Part shown: piece by piece, positions 33,047 to 41,049 of the stretch
How positions within the stretch are numbered: position 1 is the first letter of the stretch
Layout: every line of letters starts with the position of its first letter
NCBI RefSeq assembly: GCF_900455735.1
Contig: NZ_UAUI01000029.1
Location: forward strand, 62,001-126,000
Length of the DNA: 64,000 nt
Direction: 5' to 3'
DNA from: Rhodococcus wratislaviensis
Lineage (GTDB): Bacteria; Actinomycetota; Actinomycetes; Mycobacteriales; Mycobacteriaceae
Made by a program: the position numbers and the translations under genes
Notes under the pieces: generated by a model
The model's input: only the letters and a program-made list of their open reading frames with translations
Database searches by the model: none
Told to the model about the DNA's origin: nothing

Positions 33047-34162
33047 ATGTCAACCGAACACATCGCTGAGCAGATCAAGTTCGCCTACTGGGTGCCCAAC
33101 GTCAGTGGCGGGCTCGTCACGTCCGACATCGAACAGCGGACCAGCTGGGATTACGAGTACAACAAGAAGCTCGCCCAGACCGCCGAGAACAACGGTTTCG
33201 AGTACGCGCTCAGCCAGGTCCGGTACGAGGCCAGCTACGGGGCCGAGTATCAGCACGAGTCGACCAGCTTCAGCCTCGCACTGCTGCTGGCCACCGAACG
33301 GTTGAAAGTGATCGCCGCCGTCCACCCGGGTCTGTGGCAGCCCGCGGTGCTGGCGAAACTGGGGGCCACGGCCGACCACCTGTCGAACGGCAGGTTCGCC
33401 GTCAACGTCGTGAGCGGCTGGTTCAAGGACGAATTCACCCATCTCGGCGAGCCGTGGCTCGAGCACGACGAACGGTACCGGCGCAGCGCCGAGTTCCTGC
33501 AGGTGCTCCGCAAGATCTGGACCGAGGACGACGTCGACTTCCGTGGCGACTTCTACCGCATCCACGACTTCACCCTCAAGCCGAAGCCGCTGAACACGCC
33601 CGACCGTCCGAACCCCGAACTGTTCCAGGGCGGCAATTCCGCCGCCGCACGGCGGAACGCGGGCCGGTACTCCGACTGGTACTTCAGCAACGGCAAGGAC
33701 TACGACGGCGTCACGGAACAGATCGTCGACGTGCGACAGGTGGCGCGCGAGCACAACCGGGAGGTGAAATTCGGGCTCAACGGATTCATCATCGCCCGCG
33801 ACACCGAGAAGGAAGCGCGCGACACCCTCCGCGAAATCATCGAGAAGGCGAACAAGCCTGCGGTCGAGGGATTCAGGTCCGCCGTCCAGCAGGCCGGCGC
33901 GTCCACCGCCGACAAGTCGGGGATGTGGGCCGACTCCACGTTCGAGGATCTCGTCCAGTACAACGACGGATTCCGTTCCCAGTTGATCGGGACGCCGGAG
34001 CAGATCGCCGAGCGCATCGTCGAATATCGGCGTCGCGGAGTCGACCTCATCCTGGGCGGGTTCCTGCACTTCCAGGAGGAGATCGAGTACTTCGGCGCCA
34101 ACGTCCTGCCGCTGGTCCGCGAACTCGAGGCTGCCGAGAGGCTTGCGCCCGTGAGTGGTTAG
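33047..34162 (+). CDS. sfnG: Dimethyl sulfone monooxygenase SfnG
   Basis: 371 aa LLM-family flavin monooxygenase. SfnG-typical segments: 'IKFAYWVPNVSGGLVTSDIEQRTSW', 'FEYALSQVRYEASYGAEYQHES', 'RFAVNVVSGWFKDEFTHLGEPWLEHDERYRR', 'LFQGGNSAAARRNAGRYSDWYFSNGKD'. The family oxidises dimethyl sulfone to methanesulfinate and formaldehyde using FMNH2, for sulfur acquisition under sulfate limitation. ATG 33047 chosen by alignment with the family N-terminus (an ATG at 33038 is also in frame). Divergent from the SfnB/MsuC-like gene across 126 nt. No flavin reductase gene is in the window. The stop lies inside palindromic repeat copy 6. Confidence 0.93.
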   Translation: MSTEHIAEQIKFAYWVPNVSGGLVTSDIEQRTSWDYEYNKKLAQTAENNGFEYALSQVRYEASYGAEYQHESTSFSLALLLATERLKVIAAVHPGLWQPAVLAKLGATADHLSNGRFAVNVVSGWFKDEFTHLGEPWLEHDERYRRSAEFLQVLRKIWTEDDVDFRGDFYRIHDFTLKPKPLNTPDRPNPELFQGGNSAAARRNAGRYSDWYFSNGKDYDGVTEQIVDVRQVAREHNREVKFGLNGFIIARDTEKEARDTLREIIEKANKPAVEGFRSAVQQAGASTADKSGMWADSTFEDLVQYNDGFRSQLIGTPEQIAERIVEYRRRGVDLILGGFLHFQEEIEYFGANVLPLVRELEAAERLAPVSG

Positions 34163-34208
34163 CGAGTCCAGGGACTCGTCAACCGCGCACGGGCGGCGGA
34201 GCCGCCTA
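34139..34208. repeat. Palindromic intergenic element, copy 6 (convergent genes)
   Basis: Central palindrome 34148-34193; the right arm CAACCGCGCACGGG is canonical while the left arm has drifted (CCCGTGAGTGGTTAGC), creating the TAG stop of sfnG (34160-34162). Right hairpin GGCGGC-GGA-GCCGCC ends with the TAG (34206-34208, minus strand) of the flavoprotein gene. Confidence 0.88.
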
Positions 34209-35861
34209 CAGGTGCCGGGCCAGCGCGCGACCCGCGGCCCGGCCGGAGAAGATGCAGCCGCCGAGGAAGGTGCCCTCGAGTGCGCTGTAACCGTGGACGC
34301 CGCCGCCGCCGAATCCGGCGACCTCACCGGCGGCGTAGAGACCCTCGAACGGTGTGCCGTCGGGCCTGATCACCTGCGAGTCGAGGTTGGTCTCGAGGCC
34401 ACCTAGGGTCTTGCGGGTGAGCAGGTGCAGCCGGACCGCGATCAGCGGGCCGTTCTTGGGGTCGAGCAACTCGTGGGGGCTCACGACGCGGGTGATCTTG
34501 TCGGCCAGCAGGTTCCGTGCGTTGTGGATCGCCATGATCTGGAAATCCTTGGTGTAGCTGTTCTTCACCTCCCGGTCGCGGGCCACGATTTCGCGTTCGA
34601 GGTCCTCGTACTTCAGCGGTGCCTCGGGGGTGAGGGCGTTCATGCCGTCGACGAGGTCGCGGAGATTGTCGCGGACGACGAAGTCCGCACCGCGCTGCTT
34701 GAACGCCTCGACGGGCCCGGGTGCGCCCTTCTTGAGGCGTTCGGCGAGCAGTTTGAAATCGCGGCCGGTGATGTCGGGGTTCTGCTCGGAGCCCGACAGT
34801 GCGAACTCCTTCTCGATGATCTTCTGGTCGAGGATGAACCACGTGTGGTGGTGGCCGCTGTTCATGATGTGGTCGAGTGTTCCCATGGTGTCGAAACCGG
34901 GGAAGTTGGGGCTGGGGAGGCGTTTGCCGTTGCCGTCGAACCACATCGACGACGGTCCGGGGATGATGCGGATGCCGTGGTTCGGCCAGATCGGGTCCCA
35001 GTTCTGGATGCCCTCGGTGTAGTGCCACATGCGGTCGCGGTTCACGATGTTGCCGCCGGCGTTCTCGGTGATCTCGAGCATGCGGCCGTCGACGTGCGCG
35101 GGAACGCCGGCGAGCATGTTCTCGGGAGCCTTACCGAGGCGCGCGGGCCAGTTCTTCTTGACCAGTTCGGGATTGCCGCCGATACCGCCGGATGTGACGA
35201 CTACTGCCTGTGCGGAGAATTCGAACTCCCCGACCGCGGTTCGCGAACTCTTGACGCCGCGTGCTTCGGTGGACGGTTCCAGGACGGTGCCGCGCACGCC
35301 GGTGGCGGCACCGTCGGTGACGACGATCTCGTCGACCTGGTGACGGTGCTTGAACGTGACGAGGCCCCGCTTCGACGCGGCCATGACACGTGTGAGGAAG
35401 ACTTCGACGACACCCGGTCCGGTGCCCCAGGTGATGTGGAAGCGCGGAACGGAATTGCCCTGTCCGAGAGCGGATCCGCGTCCGCGTTCGGCCCATCCGA
35501 CGTTCGGCATCAGGCGCAGGCCGAGGTCGTGGAGGTACTGCCGCTTCTCGCCTGCCGCGAACTCGACGTACGCCTGGGCCCACAGCCGCGGCCACTGGTC
35601 CTCGCGGGCGCGGTCGAAGGCCGCGGTGCCCATCCAGTCCTGGATCGCCAGTTCGTAGGAGTCCTTGATGCCGAGTCGCCGTTGTTCGGGGCTGTCGACG
35701 AGGAACAGGCCGCCGAGCGACCAGAAGGCCTGTCCGCCGAGATTCGCCGAACTCTCCTGGTCGACGACGAGGACCTTCCGGCCCGCCTTGACCATTTCGT
35801 AGGTGGCGACGAGTCCGGCCAGTCCGGCGCCGACGACGATCACATCAGCCTGTTCGGTCAC
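34206..35861 (-). CDS. FAD-binding dehydrogenase (fumarate reductase/ketosteroid dehydrogenase fold)
   Basis: 551 aa from GTG 35859-35861 (GAGGGG upstream). N-terminal FAD fold 'DVIVVGAGLAGLVATYEMVKAGRKVLVVDQE'; 'AVVVTSGGIGGNPELVKKNWP' and the C-terminal 'GLYAAGEVAGFGGGGVHGYSALEGTFLGGCIFSGRAAGR' match the FAD-binding-2 dehydrogenase group to which 3-ketosteroid dehydrogenases belong. The exact subgroup is the conserved actinobacterial 'FAD-binding dehydrogenase' of about 550 aa, substrate unassigned. Overlaps its upstream TetR gene by 4 nt, so the two form one regulated unit. Confidence 0.9.
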   Translation of the reverse strand: MTEQADVIVVGAGLAGLVATYEMVKAGRKVLVVDQESSANLGGQAFWSLGGLFLVDSPEQRRLGIKDSYELAIQDWMGTAAFDRAREDQWPRLWAQAYVEFAAGEKRQYLHDLGLRLMPNVGWAERGRGSALGQGNSVPRFHITWGTGPGVVEVFLTRVMAASKRGLVTFKHRHQVDEIVVTDGAATGVRGTVLEPSTEARGVKSSRTAVGEFEFSAQAVVVTSGGIGGNPELVKKNWPARLGKAPENMLAGVPAHVDGRMLEITENAGGNIVNRDRMWHYTEGIQNWDPIWPNHGIRIIPGPSSMWFDGNGKRLPSPNFPGFDTMGTLDHIMNSGHHHTWFILDQKIIEKEFALSGSEQNPDITGRDFKLLAERLKKGAPGPVEAFKQRGADFVVRDNLRDLVDGMNALTPEAPLKYEDLEREIVARDREVKNSYTKDFQIMAIHNARNLLADKITRVVSPHELLDPKNGPLIAVRLHLLTRKTLGGLETNLDSQVIRPDGTPFEGLYAAGEVAGFGGGGVHGYSALEGTFLGGCIFSGRAAGRALARHL

Positions 35862-36565
35862 GAGGACCCCTCTTTCCGGTGTGTGTGGGTGTGGGTGGTG
35901 TCGGGTTCGGTGTACGCGGCCACGACGTGGGTGAACAGTTCGAGACGTAGTTCCCGGGCGGATGCGTCGTCGTCCTCGATGAGGCACTGGACGCTCGTGC
36001 CGTCGTGCAGGGCGACGAGCGCGCGGCCGAGCACCCGCGGATCGCCGACGGCGCGCCGCCCGAGGCGGTGAAGCGCCTTCTCGAGGATCGGCACGATCGT
36101 GTCCAGAATCGTGTCCTCGCGTGCTGCGAGGGCCTTCTTCAGGGACGGGTTGCGCAGGGCGTGGGCGGTGAATTCCGCGTTGATCCGGTACCACTGGTCG
36201 TCCACGGGGACGACTCCGAGCACCAGTTCGGTGCCGGCGCGCAGCTTTTCGGCAGGCGTGAGCCCCGAGAGGTCGATGCTCGACGAATCGGCGGCCAGCC
36301 GGATCTGTGCGAGCATCGCGCTGGAGCGCTGTTCCCACATGGCGAAGAACATCTCGTCCAGCGAGGCGAAGTTGGAGTAGAAGGCGCCGCGGGTGTAGCC
36401 ACCGCGTTCGCAGATCTGCTCGACCGTCGACCGTCCGAAGCCGTTGTCGGCGAACACCTCGACCGCGGCGTCGAGCAGACGCCGGCGAGTCTGGCCTCGC
36501 CGTTTCGTCACCCGGCGAGGTGTGTCGGTGGCAGGCTCGGAGGAGCGGGCCGGTGAGGTCGGCAT
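35858..36565 (-). CDS. TetR-family regulator of the FAD dehydrogenase
   Basis: 235 aa from ATG 36563-36565 (GGAGG 7 nt upstream; an in-frame GTG at 36571 overlaps that ribosome site). HTH: 'AAVEVFADNGFGRSTVEQICERGGYTRGAFYSNFASLDEMFFAM', of the AcrR-like type. The C-terminus ends with an unusual Thr-His repeat ('DTTHTHTHRKEGSS'), possibly a metal-binding or simply low-complexity tail. Translationally coupled to the FAD dehydrogenase; the 33-bp double palindrome at 36600-36632 lies just upstream. Confidence 0.92.
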   Translation of the reverse strand: MPTSPARSSEPATDTPRRVTKRRGQTRRRLLDAAVEVFADNGFGRSTVEQICERGGYTRGAFYSNFASLDEMFFAMWEQRSSAMLAQIRLAADSSSIDLSGLTPAEKLRAGTELVLGVVPVDDQWYRINAEFTAHALRNPSLKKALAAREDTILDTIVPILEKALHRLGRRAVGDPRVLGRALVALHDGTSVQCLIEDDDASARELRLELFTHVVAAYTEPDTTHTHTHRKEGSS

Positions 36566-36599
36566 GGGCACTCCTCCGATCGGGTCGACAGCAGCCGTC

Positions 36600-36632
36600 G
36601 ATACACTAGCGTATCGGATACGCCGGTGTATC
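36600..36632. promoter_or_regulatory. 33-bp nested TetR operator
   Basis: Fully symmetrical about G36616: outer arms GATACAC (36600-36606) and GTGTATC (36626-36632), inner arms GCGTATC (36609-36615) and GATACGC (36617-36623), separated by TA and CG. It reads equally well as two overlapping 16-bp sites (GATAC-N6-GTATC), fitting two TetR dimers. It lies 35 nt upstream of the TetR ATG. Confidence 0.9.
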
Positions 36633-36664
36633 GGACGTGACTGTCAGAGCCCGTTCGGGCAATC

Positions 36665-37990
36665 TCAGAGGTAGAGGTCCTGCTTTCGGATCAGGGCCGT
36701 GGCCACGACGCTGACCACCGACGTGGCGACGAGGTATCCGCAGGCCAGCCAGGGAGTTCCACCGCCGGCCGCGATCAGGGCGGTAAGGATCATCGGCGTG
36801 ATGCCGGACGCGTAGATCCCGGAGAACTGGTACACCACGGACAGGCCGGTGTAGCGGATCTCGGTGGGGTACAGGCTCGCGTATAGCGTGCCCTGCGCGC
36901 CGTAGAAGAGGGCGTGGATGACGCCGAACACGAGCACCATCGCCACACCGAACAGGATGAGATTCTCCGTGCCGAACAAGGCGAACGCGGGGAAGACCGC
37001 GAGCCCGTAGGCCGCGATCCCGATGAGGTAGATCCGCTTGGCGCCGTAGCGGTCGACCAGCAGGCCGGAGAACGGCAGGAGCACGGCCATGACCGTTGCG
37101 GCGACGGTGACGACCAGGAGGACGGGGATCTTCGCGAACTCCAGATTCTTGGTGGCGTACGTGATCGCGAAGACGCCCCAGGTGTTGAACGCGGCGCCCT
37201 CACCCCAGCGTGAGAGCAGGCCGAGGAGGGTGCCCCGGCGGACCCGGCCGCGGAACACGTCCTTCAGCGGAGCGGAGGAGCGCTTCGCGAGGTCGTGCAC
37301 CTCCTGGAACGCCGGGGTCTCCTCGACCTTCAGCCGGACCACGAATCCGACGAAGACGAGAATCAGGCTCAGCAGGAAGGCGATCCGCCACCCGTAGGAG
37401 AGGAACTGGGCGTCGTCGAAGATCACCTGCAACGCGGCGAAGACGCCGGTGCCCAGGGCCAGCCCCAGTGCCAGGCCGATCTGGGGGATGCTGCCGAAGA
37501 TGCCGCGCTTCTTCGCGGGACTGTGTTCGACGGCGAGGAGTACGGCGCCCGCCCATTCACCGCCCAGTGCGAATCCCTGCAGGATGCGCAGCAGGAGCAG
37601 CAGTATCGGCGCGATCACCCCGACCTGCGCGGCGGTGGGCAGCACGCCCATCAGCGCGGTGGCGATGCCCATGATGAACATGGTGAGCGCGAGCGTCTTC
37701 TTGCGTCCGATGCGGTCGCCGATGTGGCCGAAGACGACTCCGCCGATCGGACGGACCACGAAACCGACCGCGAACGTGGCGAACGCCAGCATGGTGCCGA
37801 CGAACGAACTCTGATCGGGGAAGAACAGCTGGTTGAACACCAGGCTGGCGGCCGTCGCGTAGAGGAAGAAGTCGTACCACTCGACTGTCGTCCCCAGGAG
37901 GCTGGCGGCGACGACGGTGCGGAGCCGCTTGCGCCGCTCGAGGTCGGATTCGGTCGAGGATGCGTACGGGGCGTCGGACAGCGTAGTCAT
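36665..37990 (-). CDS. MFS transporter, metabolite:H+ symporter (MHS) type
   Basis: 441 aa from ATG 37988-37990. MHS signatures: 'SLLGTTVEWYDFFLYATAASLVF' at helix 1, 'GHIGDRIGRKKTLALTMFIMGIATALMGVLP', 'RILQGFALGGEWAGAVLLAVEHSP'. Twelve helices with a central charged loop. Related proteins import organic acids, osmolytes or sulfonate-like compounds. It is divergent from an alkanesulfonate-type monooxygenase (38126), so uptake of an organosulfur compound is a reasonable inference; it could instead serve the downstream TetR/FAD dehydrogenase unit on the same strand. Confidence 0.9.
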   Translation of the reverse strand: MTTLSDAPYASSTESDLERRKRLRTVVAASLLGTTVEWYDFFLYATAASLVFNQLFFPDQSSFVGTMLAFATFAVGFVVRPIGGVVFGHIGDRIGRKKTLALTMFIMGIATALMGVLPTAAQVGVIAPILLLLLRILQGFALGGEWAGAVLLAVEHSPAKKRGIFGSIPQIGLALGLALGTGVFAALQVIFDDAQFLSYGWRIAFLLSLILVFVGFVVRLKVEETPAFQEVHDLAKRSSAPLKDVFRGRVRRGTLLGLLSRWGEGAAFNTWGVFAITYATKNLEFAKIPVLLVVTVAATVMAVLLPFSGLLVDRYGAKRIYLIGIAAYGLAVFPAFALFGTENLILFGVAMVLVFGVIHALFYGAQGTLYASLYPTEIRYTGLSVVYQFSGIYASGITPMILTALIAAGGGTPWLACGYLVATSVVSVVATALIRKQDLYL

Positions 37991-38125
37991 AGCGCGGCGA
38001 CCGTAACCTTGCTCGCTTCGGTCGGGCACTACTCCGAATCACGGTGATCGAAACCCTCGTGCCCCGGCTCCCGTGGTGATGAACTGATGTGTGATGCCCA
38101 TCTGTCGTCGACAAGAGGATCGCGC

Positions 38126-39295
38126 GTGTCTCTGCATTTCCACTGGTTCCTTCCCACCTACGGTGATTCCCGCAACCTGATGGCGGGTGGTCACGGGAGT
38201 TCCATGGCAGGAGACCGTCCCGCCACGCTGCGGTACCTCAATCAGATCGGCGCGGCGGCGGAGTCGAACGGCTTCGAGTCGGTTCTGACGCCGACCGGCG
38301 CGTGGTGCGAGGACGCCTGGCTCACCACGGCCATGATGCTGGAGACCACCGAGACATTGAAGTTCCTGGTCGCGCTGCGGCCGGGCCTGCTCAGCCCCAC
38401 GCTGGCCGCACAGATGGCGGCCACGTTCCAGTGGCAGTCGCAGGGGCGGCTGCTGCTCAACGTCGTCACCGGCGGCGAGGACCACGAGCAGCGCACCTAC
38501 GGCGACTACCTCGACAAGAACCAGCGCTACGCCCGCTGCGGCGAGTTCCTCGACGCCGTCCGTCAGCTGTGGGCGGGAACCGGACCGGTCGACTACGCGG
38601 GCGACTACATCCGGGTGGAGAACGCCCAGTTGCAGCGCATCCCCGACCCGGTGCCGCCGATCTTCTTCGGCGGGTCGTCGCCGGCCGCGGGCACCGTCGC
38701 GTCCCAGTTCGCCGACACCTACCTCACCTGGGGTGAACCGCCGAGCGCCGTCGCCGGGAAGATCGCCTGGATCCGCGACCTCGCCGACGTTCAGGGCCGC
38801 ACGCTCGATTACGGCATCCGGCTGCACGTGATCAGCCGTGACACGTCCGAGGAGGCGTGGGCCGAGGCCGACCGGCTGCTCTCCGCCCTCGACCCGGCAA
38901 CGGTCGAGCAGGCGCAGCAGAGTCTGGCCCGGTCGGGGTCGGAAGGCCAGCGCCGCATGCGTGAACTGCACGGCGGTGGGAGCGCCTACTCGAAGGACGC
39001 GGGAGCACGCGCCCTCGAGGTGGCCCCCAACCTGTGGTCCGGTGTCGGGCTGGTCCGCGGCGGCGCCGGCACCGCACTGGTCGGCTCCCACGAGGAGGTC
39101 GCCGACCGCATCGCCGAGTACGCGGCGCTCGGACTCGATCACTTCGTCCTCTCCGGCTACCCGCACCTCGAAGAGGCCTTCAACTTCGGCGAAGGGGTCC
39201 GGCCGATCCTCGAACGACGGGGGCTGGTGCAGTCGCGCAGTCACCGCCCCGGCGACCTGTCCGGGTCGACGGCGTTCCTGTCCTCGAGTCGGTAG
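38126..39295 (+). CDS. FMNH2-dependent alkanesulfonate monooxygenase (SsuD/MsuD-like)
   Basis: 389 aa from GTG 38126 (AGAGGA upstream). LLM fold with SsuD-like blocks: 'FHWFLPTYGDSR', 'RYLNQIGAAAESNGFESVLTPTG', 'FLVALRPGLLSPTLAAQMAATFQWQSQGRLLLNVVTGGEDHEQR', 'DYLDKNQRYARCGEFLDAVRQLW', 'PPIFFGGSSPAA'. It would release sulfite from an alkanesulfonate. With SfnG and the MsuC-like protein this gives all three oxygenase steps from dimethyl sulfone to sulfite within 8 kb; substrate range not determinable. The flavin reductase partner is not in the window. Confidence 0.9.
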   Translation: MSLHFHWFLPTYGDSRNLMAGGHGSSMAGDRPATLRYLNQIGAAAESNGFESVLTPTGAWCEDAWLTTAMMLETTETLKFLVALRPGLLSPTLAAQMAATFQWQSQGRLLLNVVTGGEDHEQRTYGDYLDKNQRYARCGEFLDAVRQLWAGTGPVDYAGDYIRVENAQLQRIPDPVPPIFFGGSSPAAGTVASQFADTYLTWGEPPSAVAGKIAWIRDLADVQGRTLDYGIRLHVISRDTSEEAWAEADRLLSALDPATVEQAQQSLARSGSEGQRRMRELHGGGSAYSKDAGARALEVAPNLWSGVGLVRGGAGTALVGSHEEVADRIAEYAALGLDHFVLSGYPHLEEAFNFGEGVRPILERRGLVQSRSHRPGDLSGSTAFLSSSR

Positions 39296-39329
39296 CCGCT
39301 GTCAGACTGGGGGCATGGCGGCGGTCGGG

Positions 39330-39504
39330 CGAGCGCGAACCTGACGGTCACCGAGATCTGCCGCCTCGTCGGGTACACCAGCCTCGGGTCGTTCGGTGCC
39401 AAATTCCGTCAGCTGGTCGGCGCGTCGCCGTCGGTGTGTCAGGCGAAGTTCGCCGAGCACGGGGCGCCGCGCATCCTGGGTGCCACGTGTTCATGCACGG
39501 CTGA
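39330..39504 (+). pseudogene. AraC-family regulator, C-terminal remnant
   Basis: Only the second half of an AraC DNA-binding domain survives: 'LTVTEICRLVGYTSLGSFGAKFRQLVGASPSVCQAKF' followed by 'GAPRI', read in one frame from about 39332. The expected C-terminus ('GCHVFMHG' then TGA at 39502-39504) is in another frame, so there is a single-base shift near 39475-39480. No N-terminal half exists between 39296 and 39330. Confidence 0.75.
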
Positions 39505-39519
39505 GCGACCGCCGGTGAC

Positions 39520-39716
39520 CGCCGCAATTTCGGAGAAGCGCCGCCCCCTCGACGCCGACACGGCAGACGCGGTCCGCCGGTCGCTCGAGAGCGGGACGAT
39601 GGGCAGATTCGGGTTGATCACCACCGACTGTCACGAGACGTACCGGGATTTGGTCGCCAGGGTCGTCGAGTTCACGCAGCCGACGGCATTACGGCATCGA
39701 GGCGGTAATCCGTGGG
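39520..39716 (+). pseudogene. VOC/glyoxalase-like gene fragment
   Basis: A fragment reads 'TMGRFGLITTDCHETYRDLVARVVEFTQPTA' and, after a one-base shift, 'YGIEAVIRG', the usual 'GVEFTQPP...YGIEAVFRDPSGN' ending of small VOC proteins. Homology stops at about 39716, just where the TnpB element begins, so the element probably inserted here and the gene's 3' end is lost. AraC plus VOC neighbours are common, which supports the two remnants having been one locus. Confidence 0.6.
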
Positions 39717-39730
39717 TCTTTCGGCGCATA

Positions 39731-39750
39731 CCCGGTCCTTCAGGTCCGGG
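39731..39750. repeat. Subterminal hairpin at left end of the TnpB element
   Basis: CCCGGTCC-TTCA-GGTCCGGG (one T-T mismatch), 47 nt upstream of the tnpB ATG and about 15 nt after the VOC homology ends. Position and shape fit the imperfect terminal hairpins of IS605/IS607-type elements. No matching right-end structure was identified. Confidence 0.5.
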
Positions 39751-39796
39751 ATAGCCGATCTGGTTTTGTCGGACCGTGTGGCTAGTGTCTTCGGTC

Positions 39797-41049
39797 ATGG
39801 CGGGGAGGGTGGTGAAGCGGGCGTACAAGTACCGCTTCTATCCGACCGCGGTGCAGGCGGAACAGCTAGCTCGAACGTTCGGATGCACCCGGTATGTCTA
39901 CAACCGGGCATTGGCCGAGCGGACGCGTGCCTGGTCGCAGGAGCAGCGACGGGTCACCTACGCGGACACGTCGAAGATGCTCACCGATTGGAAGCGAGAC
40001 ACCGAGACCGCGTGGTTGTCGGAGCCGTCGAAGGGGCCGCTGCAGGAGTCGCTGCGACAGTTACAGGGTGCGTTCGACAGGTTCTGGCGCAAGCAGACCG
40101 GATACCCGCAATTCAAGAAGAAGGGGCGGTCGAAGGAGTCGGCGACCTACTTCTCGAACTGCTTCACCTACCGCGGCGGGCAGATCCGGTTGGCTAAGCA
40201 GACCGAACCGCTGGATGTTCGGTGGTCGAGGCCGCTCCCGGAGGGGCAGTGCCGTCGCAGGTGACGGTGTCACGCAATGCACGCGGTCAATACCACGTCT
40301 CGATTCTCGTCGAGGACACGATTCCCGAACTCGAACCGGCCGATCGGGTGGTCGGACTCGATGCCGGGATCACGAGCCTGTACACGCTCTCGACGGGGGA
40401 AAAGATCACCAACCCGCGTCACGAGCGCAGGGACCGTGCGCGGTTGGCGAAGGCGCAGCGGGTGCTCGCCAGGAAGGAGAAGGGATCCCGTAACCGGGCC
40501 AAGGCCCGACTGAAGGTCGCGAAGATTTTTGGTCGGATCGCCGATCGGCGTCGCGATCATCTGCACAAACTTTCCACTCGGCTGGTGCGCGAAAACCAAG
40601 TGATCGCCATCGAGGATCTGAGTGTGCGGAACATGGTCAAGAATCGGTCGTTGTCTCGGGCGATCTCGGATGCGGGTTGGTCCGAGTTCCGGTCGATGCT
40701 CGAGTACAAGGCCGACTGGTACGGGCGGCGGGTGGTGGTGATCGACCGGTTCTATCCCTCGTCGAAGACCTGCTCGGTGTGTGGGGTGCTCGCGTCGACG
40801 ATGCCGCTGACCGTGCGGGAGTGGGCGTGCCGATGCGGCACCGTCCACGACCGGGATGTGAACGCGGCGAAGAACATTTTGGCCGTCGGACTGACGGTGA
40901 CAGCCTGCGGAGATGGTGTGAGACCGCCCCGCACTGGCTGGTGCTCGTGGAGAAGCGGGAGTTCACCGGAGAGGACTTCCCGCACTGAGCGATACGGGTC
41001 AGCGCGCCCGGTGGCGTCGAACGGCGTCCCGGTTCGCGCACTTCGGTGA
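39797..41049 (+). pseudogene. tnpB: Frameshifted IS605/IS607-type TnpB (OrfB) nuclease gene
   Basis: The N-terminal half (39797-40264: 'VVKRAYKYRFYPTAVQAEQLARTFGC') ends at a frameshift. The RuvC half continues in another frame from about 40245 with 'VVGLDAGITSLYTL' (first Asp), 'VIAIEDLSVRNMVKN' (Glu), zinc finger 'CSVCG ... CRCG' and 'HDRDVNAAKNILAVG' (last Asp). Adding one G in the run at 40243-40246 restores a continuous family-like junction (...RPLPEG + AVPSQVT...), so one base is missing. The 3' part overlaps the opposing CGNR gene in the last 51 nt of the frame; the true family end is probably earlier (about 40920-40990). No tnpA is present, so this is an immobile relic unless the shift is a sequencing error. 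Confidence 0.85.

Noticed and set aside
823..34208. CRISPR array or tRNA-like cloverleaf interpretation of the repeated three-hairpin element
   Set aside because: Copies are isolated, kilobases apart and not in direct tandem with spacers; the structure lacks anticodon or T-loop features and a CCA end.
39797..41049. Functional RNA-guided nuclease system
   Set aside because: The frameshift separates the N-terminal region from the RuvC half, no tnpA or paired right-end hairpin was found, and no guide-RNA boundary could be defined.
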